NCBI GenBank assembly: GCA_013288235.1
Contig: JABDCF010000005.1
Coordinates: 1 to 38,208, forward strand
Source: Bacteroidota bacterium
GTDB taxonomy: Bacteria; Bacteroidota; Bacteroidia; Sphingobacteriales; Sphingobacteriaceae
DNA length: 38,208 bases
Reading direction: 5' to 3'
Shown here: piece by piece, positions 18,164 to 26,843 of the stretch
Numbering within the stretch: the first letter of the stretch is position 1
Layout: every line of letters starts with the position of its first letter
The notes under the pieces: generated by a model
Seen by the model: only the letters and a program-made list of their open reading frames with translations
Told to the model about the DNA's origin: nothing
Database searches by the model: none
Position numbers and translations under genes: made by a program

Positions 18164-19263
18164 TGTACTGAATGTTCATTCACTTTTAATAAAGCTTCCA
18201 CAATACGGCCGGCTGTTTTGCCATCCCAAAGTTCAGGAACGCCTCCTTTTTTCCAATCACCGGCAAAAAGTTTATCAAGGTTGGGCTTAATTGCATTTTT
18301 ATTTGTGCCAATAAGCTCATTGGTGCCAATTTCACAGGTTTCTGGTCGCTCGGTATTATCGCGCATGGTCATACAAGGTACACCCATTACAGTCGTTTCC
18401 TCGGTTATACCGCCTGAATCGGTAAGCACTGCTTTTGCATATTTTACAAGGTAATTAAACTCCAGGTACGATAAAGGCTCCGTCAGGTATAAACTATCAT
18501 CCTGCAAACCTAATTTCTCCAATACTTTGGCCGTACGGGGGTGCACAGGGAAAATGACCGGCAGCCCTTTTGTATTGGCAACAATTTCTTCTAATAATGC
18601 TTTCAGCTGATACTCCCCATCAACATTTGCCGGGCGATGCAGCGTAATAACAAAATATTCTTTCTCCTTTAAGTTTGCCTGCTGCCAAACCTGGGGCTGC
18701 TTAAATTTGTCCATGTTTTTAAGCAGGGTATCAATCATGGTGTTCCCTACAAAAAAAACTTGCTCATTGCTGATACCTGCTTTTTGCAGGTTCGAATTTG
18801 CTGTTGCCGATGTTGTAAAAAAGTAATCGGTTATACTATCGGTTACCATCCGGTTTATCTCTTCGGGCATGGTAAGGTCAAAAGAGCGAATACCGGCTTC
18901 AACATGGGCAACTTTAGTATTTAATTTTTTGGCCACTATCGCACACGCCATGCTCGAAGTAACGTCGCCTACAACCAAAACCAAATCAGCCGGATTAGCT
19001 GTCAATTCCTTTTCAAACCCGATCATTATCGCTGCTGTTTGTTCGGCCTGTGTACCACCGCCGGCGCCTAAATTTGCATCCGGTTCCGGGATACCTAATT
19101 GTTCAAAAAAATCACCGGACATGTTTTTATCATAATGTTGTCCCGTGTGAATAAGGCGATAATTAATATTGTACCCTTCGGCAGCCTTTCTCTTGATAGC
19201 ATCAATTATGGGCGCAATTTTCATGAAATTTGGCCTGGCCCCAGCTATAATATCTATTAGCAT
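18160..19263 (-). CDS. wecB: UDP-N-acetylglucosamine 2-epimerase (non-hydrolysing)
   Basis: A protein of 367 aa from ATG 19263. A TTG eight codons upstream is in frame, but family members start just before the GARP motif. The enzyme interconverts UDP-GlcNAc and UDP-ManNAc or a related 2-epimer. Recognisable parts are IAGARPNFMKIAPI, HTGQHYDKNMSGDFFEQL, the catalytic region HVEAGIRSFDLTMPEEINR, and the C-terminal VLTDSGGITEETTVMGVPC. It is distinct from the hydrolysing NeuC-type enzyme of the same locus. With the dehydrogenase it could feed UDP-ManNAcA; with deoxy-sugar enzymes it could act as a WbpI/FnlC-like epimerase. The exact substrate is open. Confidence 0.88.
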   Translation of the reverse strand: MLIDIIAGARPNFMKIAPIIDAIKRKAAEGYNINYRLIHTGQHYDKNMSGDFFEQLGIPEPDANLGAGGGTQAEQTAAIMIGFEKELTANPADLVLVVGDVTSSMACAIVAKKLNTKVAHVEAGIRSFDLTMPEEINRMVTDSITDYFFTTSATANSNLQKAGISNEQVFFVGNTMIDTLLKNMDKFKQPQVWQQANLKEKEYFVITLHRPANVDGEYQLKALLEEIVANTKGLPVIFPVHPRTAKVLEKLGLQDDSLYLTEPLSYLEFNYLVKYAKAVLTDSGGITEETTVMGVPCMTMRDNTERPETCEIGTNELIGTNKNAIKPNLDKLFAGDWKKGGVPELWDGKTAGRIVEALLKVNEHSVH

Positions 19264-19299
19264 TAATTTATATATAAAGTTTTTCAATAAGTCCGGTAA

Positions 19300-21150
19300 C
19301 TACGCATTCAGATTATACCAGGATGATAAATATAAAAGCTGGAATATTTTATACGTATTGTTTGATTTCTTTTCAAAATGGGCAGTAAACATCCGCTCAA
19401 CATACCCTTTGTTAATAATTTCGAACAAACGGTTCTCTTCGGCAAACTGCATTGCTTTTTGATAACCAATATCATCGACTGCCTTATCCATCGGTGGGTT
19501 AAACCCGGCCTTACGGCGGTTAACAATCGACGAAGGCAATTCCTTTAATAAAATATCCCTTAATGGCTTTTTCGATTTTTTTAGCCCAACCAATTCATGA
19601 TCATTTAATGAAAATCCAATTTCAAAAAGGTCCTTCGTCGCAAGCGGCACGCGCATTTCCTGGCTTTCGAGCATGCTCGATTTATCTGCCACCATAAAAT
19701 TGTGGCTTAAAAATCCATACAAATCTAACACCATTGCCTTTTTCAAATCAGTTTCCGATTGAAACTTATTAAGTATCAACTGCAATTTATCTTTAAACCT
19801 GTCAAAGTATGGCTTTTCTACAAGCATTTCCGAGATTTCGTTTTTCGAAAAAACACCTATCAGGTTTGAGTATCCGTAAATAAAATCTTTTTCATTTAAA
19901 AAGCCGTTAAACCTCTCCTGCTTTTTCTTAAAGAAATTAACCCTCGAAAAAAATAAATTAATCACTGACCGGCCAAGGGCAAATAGCTTCCTGAACTTTA
20001 ACATACGATACCTGGGATAGCCCCCAAATATCTCATCAGCGCCCATGCCGCTTAATATAACTGTATAACCTAATTGTTTTGTTTCGTGCGATAGCTGCTG
20101 GGAAGATATAAAGGTAAAATCAGCAATCGGTTCCTCTGTAGCTTTGCTTAAATGCCCTACAAATTGAAGAAAGTCGTCCCCATTCATTACTTCATTTTCT
20201 GATAAAGTAATTGCTTTCAGGTTAGCCCCAAACATGGCGGCAATTTTGGTGGCATATTCAAAATCGCTTGTCATCCCTGCCTCCTTGTATTCGGCTGCCG
20301 ATGCTTGCACTACAAACGCATTCGTTTCATTACGCAGCTCGCTTAAAATGATGCTGGAATCAATACCTCCGCTAAAAAATATGCCCACTGGCACATCGCT
20401 CACTGTTTGTTCGTGAACGGATGCTTTAACAGCGGGTTCTGCATCGGCAATATTAACCGGCTTTTTAGAGGGTTGCCAGTAAATAACTTCTTCGTAAGCT
20501 ACCTTTTCGGCATTGCTTATATCAAGCACGCAATAAGCCCCCGGCCTTATTTTTTTTATTTCTTTAAAGCCGGTATCAGGTTCGTACAAAAAGCCGCTCA
20601 AAAGAAATTCGGTGATCTGCTCTTTATCTAATTCCTTTTTTACGCCCTTTATTTTCTCCAACCCTTTTATTTCGGAAGCAAAGGCAAATAAACCTTTGTC
20701 ATGATAAAAATAGATGGGTTTAATACCCAACTGGTCCCTTGCTATAAATACTTTTTTATTTTTGGCGTCGAGGATGCAAAATGCAAAAATGCCATTGAGT
20801 TGGTTTAGCATAGCCGGGCCATACTCAATGTACATATTTAACAAAACTTCAGTATCGCTGCTGCTTTGAAAAATGTAGCCCTTTTCAATAAGACCCTGCT
20901 TTAATTTTTCATAATTATAGATTTCTCCATTAAAAATAATGGAGAAATCTTTTGATTGAAGGTGCAATGGCTGGTTAGCTGCAGCAGAGAGATCAATTAT
21001 ACTTAGCCGTAAATGCCCTAAGCCAACATTAAGGTTATTATATTTATAATGATATTGCCCCTGCGCATCCGGGCCGCGATGAGCCATGGCAACTAAGCTA
21101 TCCCCTAAATCGAGCTCATTAAATGAAACATACCCAGCTATACCACACAT
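19300..21150 (-). CDS. Class II glutamine-dependent amidotransferase, AsnB/WbpS-like
   Basis: A protein of 616 aa. The N-terminal Ntn glutaminase starts with the catalytic Cys (MCGIAGYVSF), followed by HRGPDAQGQY and NGEIYNYEKL. The synthetase domain has the ATP-pyrophosphatase loop FFSGGIDSSI near 260 and SGMGADEIFGGYPRY. The family includes asparagine synthetase. Inside polysaccharide loci such proteins (for example WbpS) amidate uronic acids of the repeat unit. The presence of a UDP-HexNAc dehydrogenase and no other Asn-related gene supports the sugar role here. It ends 36 bases before the chosen wecB start. Confidence 0.85.
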   Translation of the reverse strand: MCGIAGYVSFNELDLGDSLVAMAHRGPDAQGQYHYKYNNLNVGLGHLRLSIIDLSAAANQPLHLQSKDFSIIFNGEIYNYEKLKQGLIEKGYIFQSSSDTEVLLNMYIEYGPAMLNQLNGIFAFCILDAKNKKVFIARDQLGIKPIYFYHDKGLFAFASEIKGLEKIKGVKKELDKEQITEFLLSGFLYEPDTGFKEIKKIRPGAYCVLDISNAEKVAYEEVIYWQPSKKPVNIADAEPAVKASVHEQTVSDVPVGIFFSGGIDSSIILSELRNETNAFVVQASAAEYKEAGMTSDFEYATKIAAMFGANLKAITLSENEVMNGDDFLQFVGHLSKATEEPIADFTFISSQQLSHETKQLGYTVILSGMGADEIFGGYPRYRMLKFRKLFALGRSVINLFFSRVNFFKKKQERFNGFLNEKDFIYGYSNLIGVFSKNEISEMLVEKPYFDRFKDKLQLILNKFQSETDLKKAMVLDLYGFLSHNFMVADKSSMLESQEMRVPLATKDLFEIGFSLNDHELVGLKKSKKPLRDILLKELPSSIVNRRKAGFNPPMDKAVDDIGYQKAMQFAEENRLFEIINKGYVERMFTAHFEKKSNNTYKIFQLLYLSSWYNLNA

Positions 21151-21165
21151 AAATATAAAATAGCC

Positions 21166-22053
21166 TTATTGCGTATATTCATTTTTGCTACCCATATCCT
21201 CTTTCATCGAAGGGGTACTTGTTGCATATGGTTTTGTTGCTATACAGCCTATTGAGTTTGAGCCAAATCTAAAGCCTGTTTTGCAACTTTCTATATAGGG
21301 GTTTAACACTTTATTTGATACGCAACCCACTTTGCTATCGGGATTATCAAAGAAAAAAGAAACACCGCAGCCTTCGGTAGCTATATGGTCAACTACGTTG
21401 CCGTTACCATTTATATACATCCCAACATCACATTGGCCTACCCTGCCGCCAACCCACATATTGGTATTAGGGCACCTGCTCGGGGTACTCTGGTCATAAG
21501 TAAATTTCCAACCATACTGGCCTGCGCTACCTGCTTGCCTGGATCCTTGAACAAAGCAATTTTCGAACAAGTTATAATAACTTCCAGACCCACCAACATC
21601 ACCCCATAATTGAACGCCGATCTCATTGTCTGCCTTTAATGATATGCCACAATTTTTTAAACTTGAAGACGAGCACTGCCACCTGATGCCAATGGCCCCG
21701 GGGCTTGAAATGTTTATTGAGAGGTCGGATATGGTATTTCTAACAGGGAAAAATTTACCGCCTATGCGTTGAAAGTCGATTGCAGCATCGGTACCCGTGT
21801 AGTTTATAGTACACATGTTACCATAAATTATTTCGGCGTTATATTTAAGGTATACAGTTCTGGAAATTGTAAACGTCTTCCCGGCAGGCAGATTAATTAC
21901 GCCCCCCTTATCTAATAATGCCTGTAATACTACTGCATCATCAGCCTGGGCACTTTTTAAAGATTTTGATGGGGCTTTCAATAACTTGTGATGGGCGCTT
22001 GAGCTTATGGTAGCAAATGCTATTACACTCAATATTAAAAATATTTTTTTCAT
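21166..22053 (-). CDS. Secreted right-handed beta-helix-like protein
   Basis: A protein of 295 aa with a signal peptide (MKKIFLILSVIAFATISSSA) and no lipobox. The mature part begins with ADDAVVLQALLDKGGVINLPAGKTF, here cited as DDAVVLQALLDKGG and INLPAGKTF, the start seen in pectate-lyase-superfamily and phage tailspike beta-helices. Short repeating strands with N/D/G turns follow (YGNMCTINYTG, NTISDLSINIS, SSSLKNCGISLKA, YYNLFENCFVQG, NKVLNPYIESC). Several Cys occur. No lyase catalytic residues can be assigned. It lies between the Wzy-like gene and asnB on the same strand and may be an exported glycan-binding, depolymerising or epimerising protein; this is inference. Confidence 0.7.
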   Translation of the reverse strand: MKKIFLILSVIAFATISSSAHHKLLKAPSKSLKSAQADDAVVLQALLDKGGVINLPAGKTFTISRTVYLKYNAEIIYGNMCTINYTGTDAAIDFQRIGGKFFPVRNTISDLSINISSPGAIGIRWQCSSSSLKNCGISLKADNEIGVQLWGDVGGSGSYYNLFENCFVQGSRQAGSAGQYGWKFTYDQSTPSRCPNTNMWVGGRVGQCDVGMYINGNGNVVDHIATEGCGVSFFFDNPDSKVGCVSNKVLNPYIESCKTGFRFGSNSIGCIATKPYATSTPSMKEDMGSKNEYTQ

Positions 22054-22124
22054 AGTTCTGTTCTTTATTAATTCTATTTATAAATGGTTATTCAAACCCA
22101 AAATAACTCATTAAATTTTACTAA

Positions 22125-23327
22125 TCAAAATGCAACTTGACCAGGCTGAGGTTGCTGAACCAACACCCTATTCCTTCGTTTTAGTATCGCGGCTTTTCGT
22201 TGCTTTTTTTGATTGGAAATCAAAACGCCCAATACAATTGGAAGGATTGGGGTTACAAAAAGTGCATAAGCAAAAAACGATTCCATAAAAATAAAAATAG
22301 AAACGCCCAATGCTATCAGGTAATCACTATCAGATAACAGCACTTTATTTGATTTGAAAAAAATGGACATAATGAAATAATACACAAACAGCGTAAAGAA
22401 AATCCCGTATTTCGATAAAAATCCAATAGGCGAAAAGTGAGCGTTTGCAGTTTCTACGCTATCTTTTCCTCCTGTATCAACATCATAAGTAAAACCTAAC
22501 CCTTTGCCCAGGAAATAGTCCTGGGGTTTCATTTGATTTATGATAGTTTCAAATTCATTAAACCTTCCGGCGCTAATCCTATCAAGATTTTCTTTATCAG
22601 TACCCTTTCCCGAATATGAATCGAAAGTAGCAGTCAATCGCCTGATTGCTATATTATCTGAATTTTTAATAAAAACGGGTATCAGTATGGCCGATGCAAT
22701 ACCCAAAATAATAATATACTTAAAAAGGTCCTTTCGGCGAAAGACAGAAATGTACAGCACAAAAGTAATTACGGCGCTAAATAGCTGCGCCCGCTTACCA
22801 TAAAGTAAAATAATGATAAATGACGCCAAAAGCATTAAACTACTGGAAAGCATATAATTTGAAAATGGTAGTTCCATGGGCGGGAAGATGGCGAGCCTTG
22901 TTGTCCCGGTTGAATTAAATATGAAATAGGTTACGGGCAATAGCGCCAGGCTCCCCCAAAACGAAAACCGCGTATAAAACCTGATGTAATCTTTAAAGCT
23001 TGTATAGTCCCAATACCTCGCAAATACAAATACTTTCGCGAAGAAAAAAAACGGGGTGGTAAAGTCGGTAACAAACCTTCGTGATACTTCATTATTCAAT
23101 AAGCCAACTATAGTACTCACAAATAACAGGCACAGCAATATGGTAATTTGCTTGGTAAGTGTGTATTTGAACCCCAGCGCTATTATCATAAAATCAAGGA
23201 TAGCACTTATGATAAGGAATTCTAACACATATGAATCCTGGTAAACTGTACGCGAGATTGACGCCAATATCCCAAACAGTGAAAAAATTGGTAAAAAAAT
23301 TAAATAATATTTTATAAAACGATTCAT
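22125..23327 (-). CDS. Wzy-like O-antigen/capsule polymerase
   Basis: A protein of 400 aa with about ten hydrophobic segments and one long polar loop (about residues 215-300, containing LTATFDSYSGKG and GKGLGFTYDVDTGG), the layout of Wzy/O-antigen ligase-type proteins. The signature-like ANAHFSPIGFLSKYGI is followed by further membrane helices and a basic C-terminal tail (KKQRKAAILKRRNR). Sequence identity in this family is always low, so the call rests on topology, the NAHF...GI element and the locus. It would join repeat units on the periplasmic face after Wzx flipping. Confidence 0.75.
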   Translation of the reverse strand: MNRFIKYYLIFLPIFSLFGILASISRTVYQDSYVLEFLIISAILDFMIIALGFKYTLTKQITILLCLLFVSTIVGLLNNEVSRRFVTDFTTPFFFFAKVFVFARYWDYTSFKDYIRFYTRFSFWGSLALLPVTYFIFNSTGTTRLAIFPPMELPFSNYMLSSSLMLLASFIIILLYGKRAQLFSAVITFVLYISVFRRKDLFKYIIILGIASAILIPVFIKNSDNIAIRRLTATFDSYSGKGTDKENLDRISAGRFNEFETIINQMKPQDYFLGKGLGFTYDVDTGGKDSVETANAHFSPIGFLSKYGIFFTLFVYYFIMSIFFKSNKVLLSDSDYLIALGVSIFIFMESFFAYALFVTPILPIVLGVLISNQKKQRKAAILKRRNRVLVQQPQPGQVAF

Positions 23328-23395
23328 ATACTTACCCGGTAACCTTTAACAAACATTTTTATACAATCCCCGCAAATTTAAACACCTCCTGCATT

Positions 23396-24052
23396 TTATT
23401 TTTTTATTTTTTGTATCGACGAAGCTAACAGACCTGAAACTAATAAATGACCTTCGGCATTAAGGTGATAGCCATCCTCAAGCGTAAGATTATCAATATT
23501 ATGGTTACTGAGACCTATTAATTGAACATTCGGAAAATTTTTTGCGCAGACATCAATTATTGAGTTATACTGATCAATAGCTTTTGAAACGGCCGGATTT
23601 GAAGAGATATATTTAGTGCTTGCCGGCAATATTTTTATATATAAAATGGCTGTATCTTTATATTTATTAAACAATTGTAGCAAATTATTTTCAAATTTCC
23701 TTAGCGAAACATATGCCCTGGTTTGGCTTTGCGTTCTTCTCTTCTTGAAAAAGGCTATTATTTTTTTAGATACTGGTTGTGGCATCACAGAAATCATCTT
23801 GTTTTCAAGCTTGCTGAAAAGCCTCGGCGCACAGTCAACTACGCCTATCTGAACTACCAGAATATCATTATCCGATAACAGCGAATGCGACAATTTTTTA
23901 AACCTGTTACTGGTGCTCGAACCCATAGAAAGGTTATTTACCTTGTATCCGGGCAATTTTTCCCCTAAAAGCACCGGCCATCGCTGTTCATTGCTTAAAG
24001 AATCAGGCCTGTTGAATGCCAGTGAATCGCCAACGATAACTATGTTATTCAT
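23396..24052 (-). CDS. SGNH/GDSL-like hydrolase
   Basis: A protein of 218 aa. Block I is VIVGDSLAFNR with the catalytic Ser, a Gly of block II is in NLSMGSSTSNR, and block V is DGYHLNAEGH with the Asp-His pair. Block III, usually GxND, reads IGVVD, so the oxyanion Asn is replaced by Val. No signal peptide is visible. SGNH proteins in polysaccharide loci often act as O-acyl esterases or O-acyltransferases. It overlaps the upstream gene by 8 bases, indicating coupled translation. The altered block III leaves its activity uncertain. Confidence 0.75.
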   Translation of the reverse strand: MNNIVIVGDSLAFNRPDSLSNEQRWPVLLGEKLPGYKVNNLSMGSSTSNRFKKLSHSLLSDNDILVVQIGVVDCAPRLFSKLENKMISVMPQPVSKKIIAFFKKRRTQSQTRAYVSLRKFENNLLQLFNKYKDTAILYIKILPASTKYISSNPAVSKAIDQYNSIIDVCAKNFPNVQLIGLSNHNIDNLTLEDGYHLNAEGHLLVSGLLASSIQKIKK

Positions 24053-25844
24053 TTATATACTTAACTAAATTTTCATTAAAACTAAATATACCTTTATTCT
24101 CAAAACGTTTAAACATTTCTTCTTTCCTGAACTCCGTATATTCGGGTGCTATTGCCGGGAAGTTGATTACCAATTCTTTTAGTTCCTGCGGTGTATAAGC
24201 AATCCCTTTGTATCCTGTTTCCGTAATATTGGCGATAGAGCTGCGGGCTATCTGGCTAAAGGCACAATAAATGGTAGGTATCCCGTAGTTGAGTAAATAA
24301 TGCTCGACGGCTGAAAATTTCACGATAGCCAGGTCTGCCTGTTCAACAACTTTATTCAGTGAGTCTGTGCCCGAAAATATCTTAATATCATTAGTGTAGT
24401 CTGAAAATTTTTCGGGTTTTTCCCTCGGGTGCTGCTTAACAAGTATCTCAAGCGGCCTTGTCTGTTTTATTTCCCGCAGGCAATCTAAAATAACAAAATC
24501 GTTTTCTTCATCTATCACCGGCTGAGAAAAAACAACAACGCTAAGCTTTTCAGCTATGCTCTTCCTTACCTTAACAGCCTGCGATTCATTAAAAGTCAGA
24601 TTGCCCCAATAAGCGCATTTTGAAGCAAGGTATGGGTGGTTTTGTTTAAATTCATCCATAACCCGCACCTGGTTAAACAACACTTTATCGCAAAAAAAGT
24701 ATTGCGGCAAAGCTGCGGTATTCATCGCCACCGATATAAGCTGAATTGTTTTTATATTATATTTCGATCCAAGCTTAGCAATAAAGTAGGTGTATTGCGT
24801 ATAAATTTCGCAGGTTATCAGCGCCTTTGGTAAATTATTCCGGGCCTTTTCCTGTCTTACAAGCACTTCCAGGTTTGCCACATATACATGAGTTTCCAGG
24901 TAATGAATTATCATTTCGGTTACCGAACTGGAGTATGAAGCACCATACTTCTTATCCAAAGATTTAAGTTTTCGCTTATAAAAGAGTTTATACTTTAATA
25001 GAATCAATAATACCTGCCAGGCGCTGCCGATAAAAGTAAAAATGGACGACTTATCGGTGCTATTTATAAAATCATCTTCGGACAAATTATAATTAGATAA
25101 AAAGCCTGCATTTTTACCTATCGTTCTTAACCCGTCGGATATGTATAGCTCCGATTGATCTCTAAACTCCTTTACATAATCAACGACATATTGCGAATGG
25201 GCCACACCTCTTGAAAGAAAGATCACCGGCTCTGCACGCCTGTCTTTTTTTAAGGAGAATGTAACGGCTTTTAAACATTGCCAGGCTTGCAATAACACTT
25301 TTAACAACAGCAATACATAACGCCTTACAAAAATCCGCTTGCGCAGCTTAAGCTTAGAATGTTCTTTTACGACAGTTATTTTTATAGCAGGATATTGGCT
25401 TTTTACAAAATTGTATAAGGCGAGGCTTACAAAGTCATAAGGTTCATAACTTAAGGGTTTGGTCACCTCTCCTTCTGCCTCGTAAAAAGGCAAATAAAAA
25501 TCCTGGCGCAATATTTCGGTAAAAACTATCTCGTCAACCGGGTATTCGTTGATTAAACTATTCAGCGAGCGCCGCCAGTTTTCAAGTGCTATCATCACAA
25601 AATACAGGGATGTTTTGCTTGAAATGAAAATATCCTGCAGGTACTTTGGGAGCAAGGATTTGTATTCCTCAAAAATTAATTCCGCTGATCGTAAAAATTC
25701 GGGGTCATTAATAAGGACATTTTCGGTTAACATGTGGGCGTTGCCATATTTTTCGGAAAGGGATTTAAATTTCGACAGGATTGTATAATCTGATTTTGGC
25801 AAATCAGGCACAATGTTCTCGTTGAATACAATAAATATCTTCAT
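24045..25844 (-). CDS. GT-B-like protein with HP and S motifs, candidate nonulosonate transferase
   Basis: A protein of 599 aa with no strong full-length family recognition. The N-terminal half (to about 190) is helical and ends in a hydrophobic stretch (VLLLLKVLLQAWQCLKAV). The C-terminal half looks like a GT-B donor domain: ALITCEIYTQYTYF near 345, VVVFSQPVIDEEND near 435, EILVKQHPREKPEKF near 471 and DLAIVKFSAVEHYLLNYGIP near 510. The His-Pro and Ser elements recall bacterial sialyltransferase/polysialyltransferase and capsule transferase families. As the locus makes a CMP-nonulosonate and has no other visible transferase for it, this is the best candidate. It could instead be another capsule-type GT. 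The fold call is moderate; the donor is inference. Confidence 0.55.
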   Translation of the reverse strand: MKIFIVFNENIVPDLPKSDYTILSKFKSLSEKYGNAHMLTENVLINDPEFLRSAELIFEEYKSLLPKYLQDIFISSKTSLYFVMIALENWRRSLNSLINEYPVDEIVFTEILRQDFYLPFYEAEGEVTKPLSYEPYDFVSLALYNFVKSQYPAIKITVVKEHSKLKLRKRIFVRRYVLLLLKVLLQAWQCLKAVTFSLKKDRRAEPVIFLSRGVAHSQYVVDYVKEFRDQSELYISDGLRTIGKNAGFLSNYNLSEDDFINSTDKSSIFTFIGSAWQVLLILLKYKLFYKRKLKSLDKKYGASYSSSVTEMIIHYLETHVYVANLEVLVRQEKARNNLPKALITCEIYTQYTYFIAKLGSKYNIKTIQLISVAMNTAALPQYFFCDKVLFNQVRVMDEFKQNHPYLASKCAYWGNLTFNESQAVKVRKSIAEKLSVVVFSQPVIDEENDFVILDCLREIKQTRPLEILVKQHPREKPEKFSDYTNDIKIFSGTDSLNKVVEQADLAIVKFSAVEHYLLNYGIPTIYCAFSQIARSSIANITETGYKGIAYTPQELKELVINFPAIAPEYTEFRKEEMFKRFENKGIFSFNENLVKYINE

Positions 25845-25895
25845 GCTATAAAATAATTATGCAGCCAATATTTGCTGTATATCCGAACATTAACA

Positions 25896-26843
25896 TTATG
25901 ATAGAATAGTTGAATATATATTTTTGGTATTTACAATATGCCCTTCAATATCCAAAAGTTTTTTATCATCTCCATTTAAAAAAGCTTCTACTTGTTTATA
26001 TATGCCCGGCTTAAACGCGGTATCAAGCGCATTATCAAATTCGTGCGGGGTTGTTTGAACACTGCCTTTAAGCTGCACGTTAATACCTTCCAGGGGTTTT
26101 AAATAAATCCTGCGTTTGCTTGTCAGTAGTTCCAGTGCCCAGCGTCCAGCGCTTTCCCAATTAGACAGGTAGGAAAACAAAACCCCTTTTTCCGTAATAC
26201 CTGCACCTGCAAAATTGGTTTTACTATGCCAGGTTAAACTCCCGGCTTTTGAATAACAGCTCATTTCCGCCGGGCTGCCGGCTAAATAAAAAGCAAGATC
26301 AACCACGTGTGTTGAATTGGCAAAAAACCAGTTCTCCTTTATTCCCGGAGCTTTTTTTAATGGTTCAATAACGTGCGCCCATTCGGTAAACTCAAACAAC
26401 ATGCTTTGTAACCCGCCGTCCTCTTCTATCATTTTTTCGGCCTCTATAACCGATGAATAAAACCGCCTGTTATAGGCCACAAATACTTTATGGTTATAGG
26501 GTTTTAAATTCTCTTCGTTAGCCAGCAATTCTTCAACGCTTATGGCGGCAGGTTTCTCCACCAAAATTTTGTCGGCGCCTGCTTCAAGCAGTTTTAGCAT
26601 ATTGTGCATCAGGCCTTCGGTATTAGTAGCTAAAAATGCCACGGTATTTGGGGCCAGTTGATTATTCGCAAGATAACCATCAACACCCCCGATTACCGGC
26701 TTAACCCTTGTTTCTTTTTCAAAATTATCAGCCGAAGCCTGGCCGCGCCCAATATTTACAAACGGGATATCCATGGCCTGCAAAACTTTTGCATAGGCAA
26801 CGGCCATAGGGCCTGATCCGACTAAAAGTACACTTGGCTTCAT
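25896..26843 (-). CDS. Gfo/Idh/MocA-family oxidoreductase, second of a pair
   Basis: A protein of 315 aa from ATG 26843, which overlaps the upstream stop as TAATG; an ATG five codons upstream is possible but lies inside the neighbour. The N-terminal Rossmann motif is LLVGSGPMAVAYAKVL. ILVEKPAAISVEE is the EKP element of the family, VAYNRRFYSS carries the usual Arg pair, and NSTHVVDLAFYLAG has the catalytic-region His-Asp. The enzyme should oxidise or reduce a nucleotide sugar with NAD(P). Together with the first copy it lies between the CMP-nonulosonate genes and the transferase candidate, so it may act on a sugar of the repeat unit. The substrate is unknown. Confidence 0.82.
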   Translation of the reverse strand: MKPSVLLVGSGPMAVAYAKVLQAMDIPFVNIGRGQASADNFEKETRVKPVIGGVDGYLANNQLAPNTVAFLATNTEGLMHNMLKLLEAGADKILVEKPAAISVEELLANEENLKPYNHKVFVAYNRRFYSSVIEAEKMIEEDGGLQSMLFEFTEWAHVIEPLKKAPGIKENWFFANSTHVVDLAFYLAGSPAEMSCYSKAGSLTWHSKTNFAGAGITEKGVLFSYLSNWESAGRWALELLTSKRRIYLKPLEGINVQLKGSVQTTPHEFDNALDTAFKPGIYKQVEAFLNGDDKKLLDIEGHIVNTKNIYSTILS

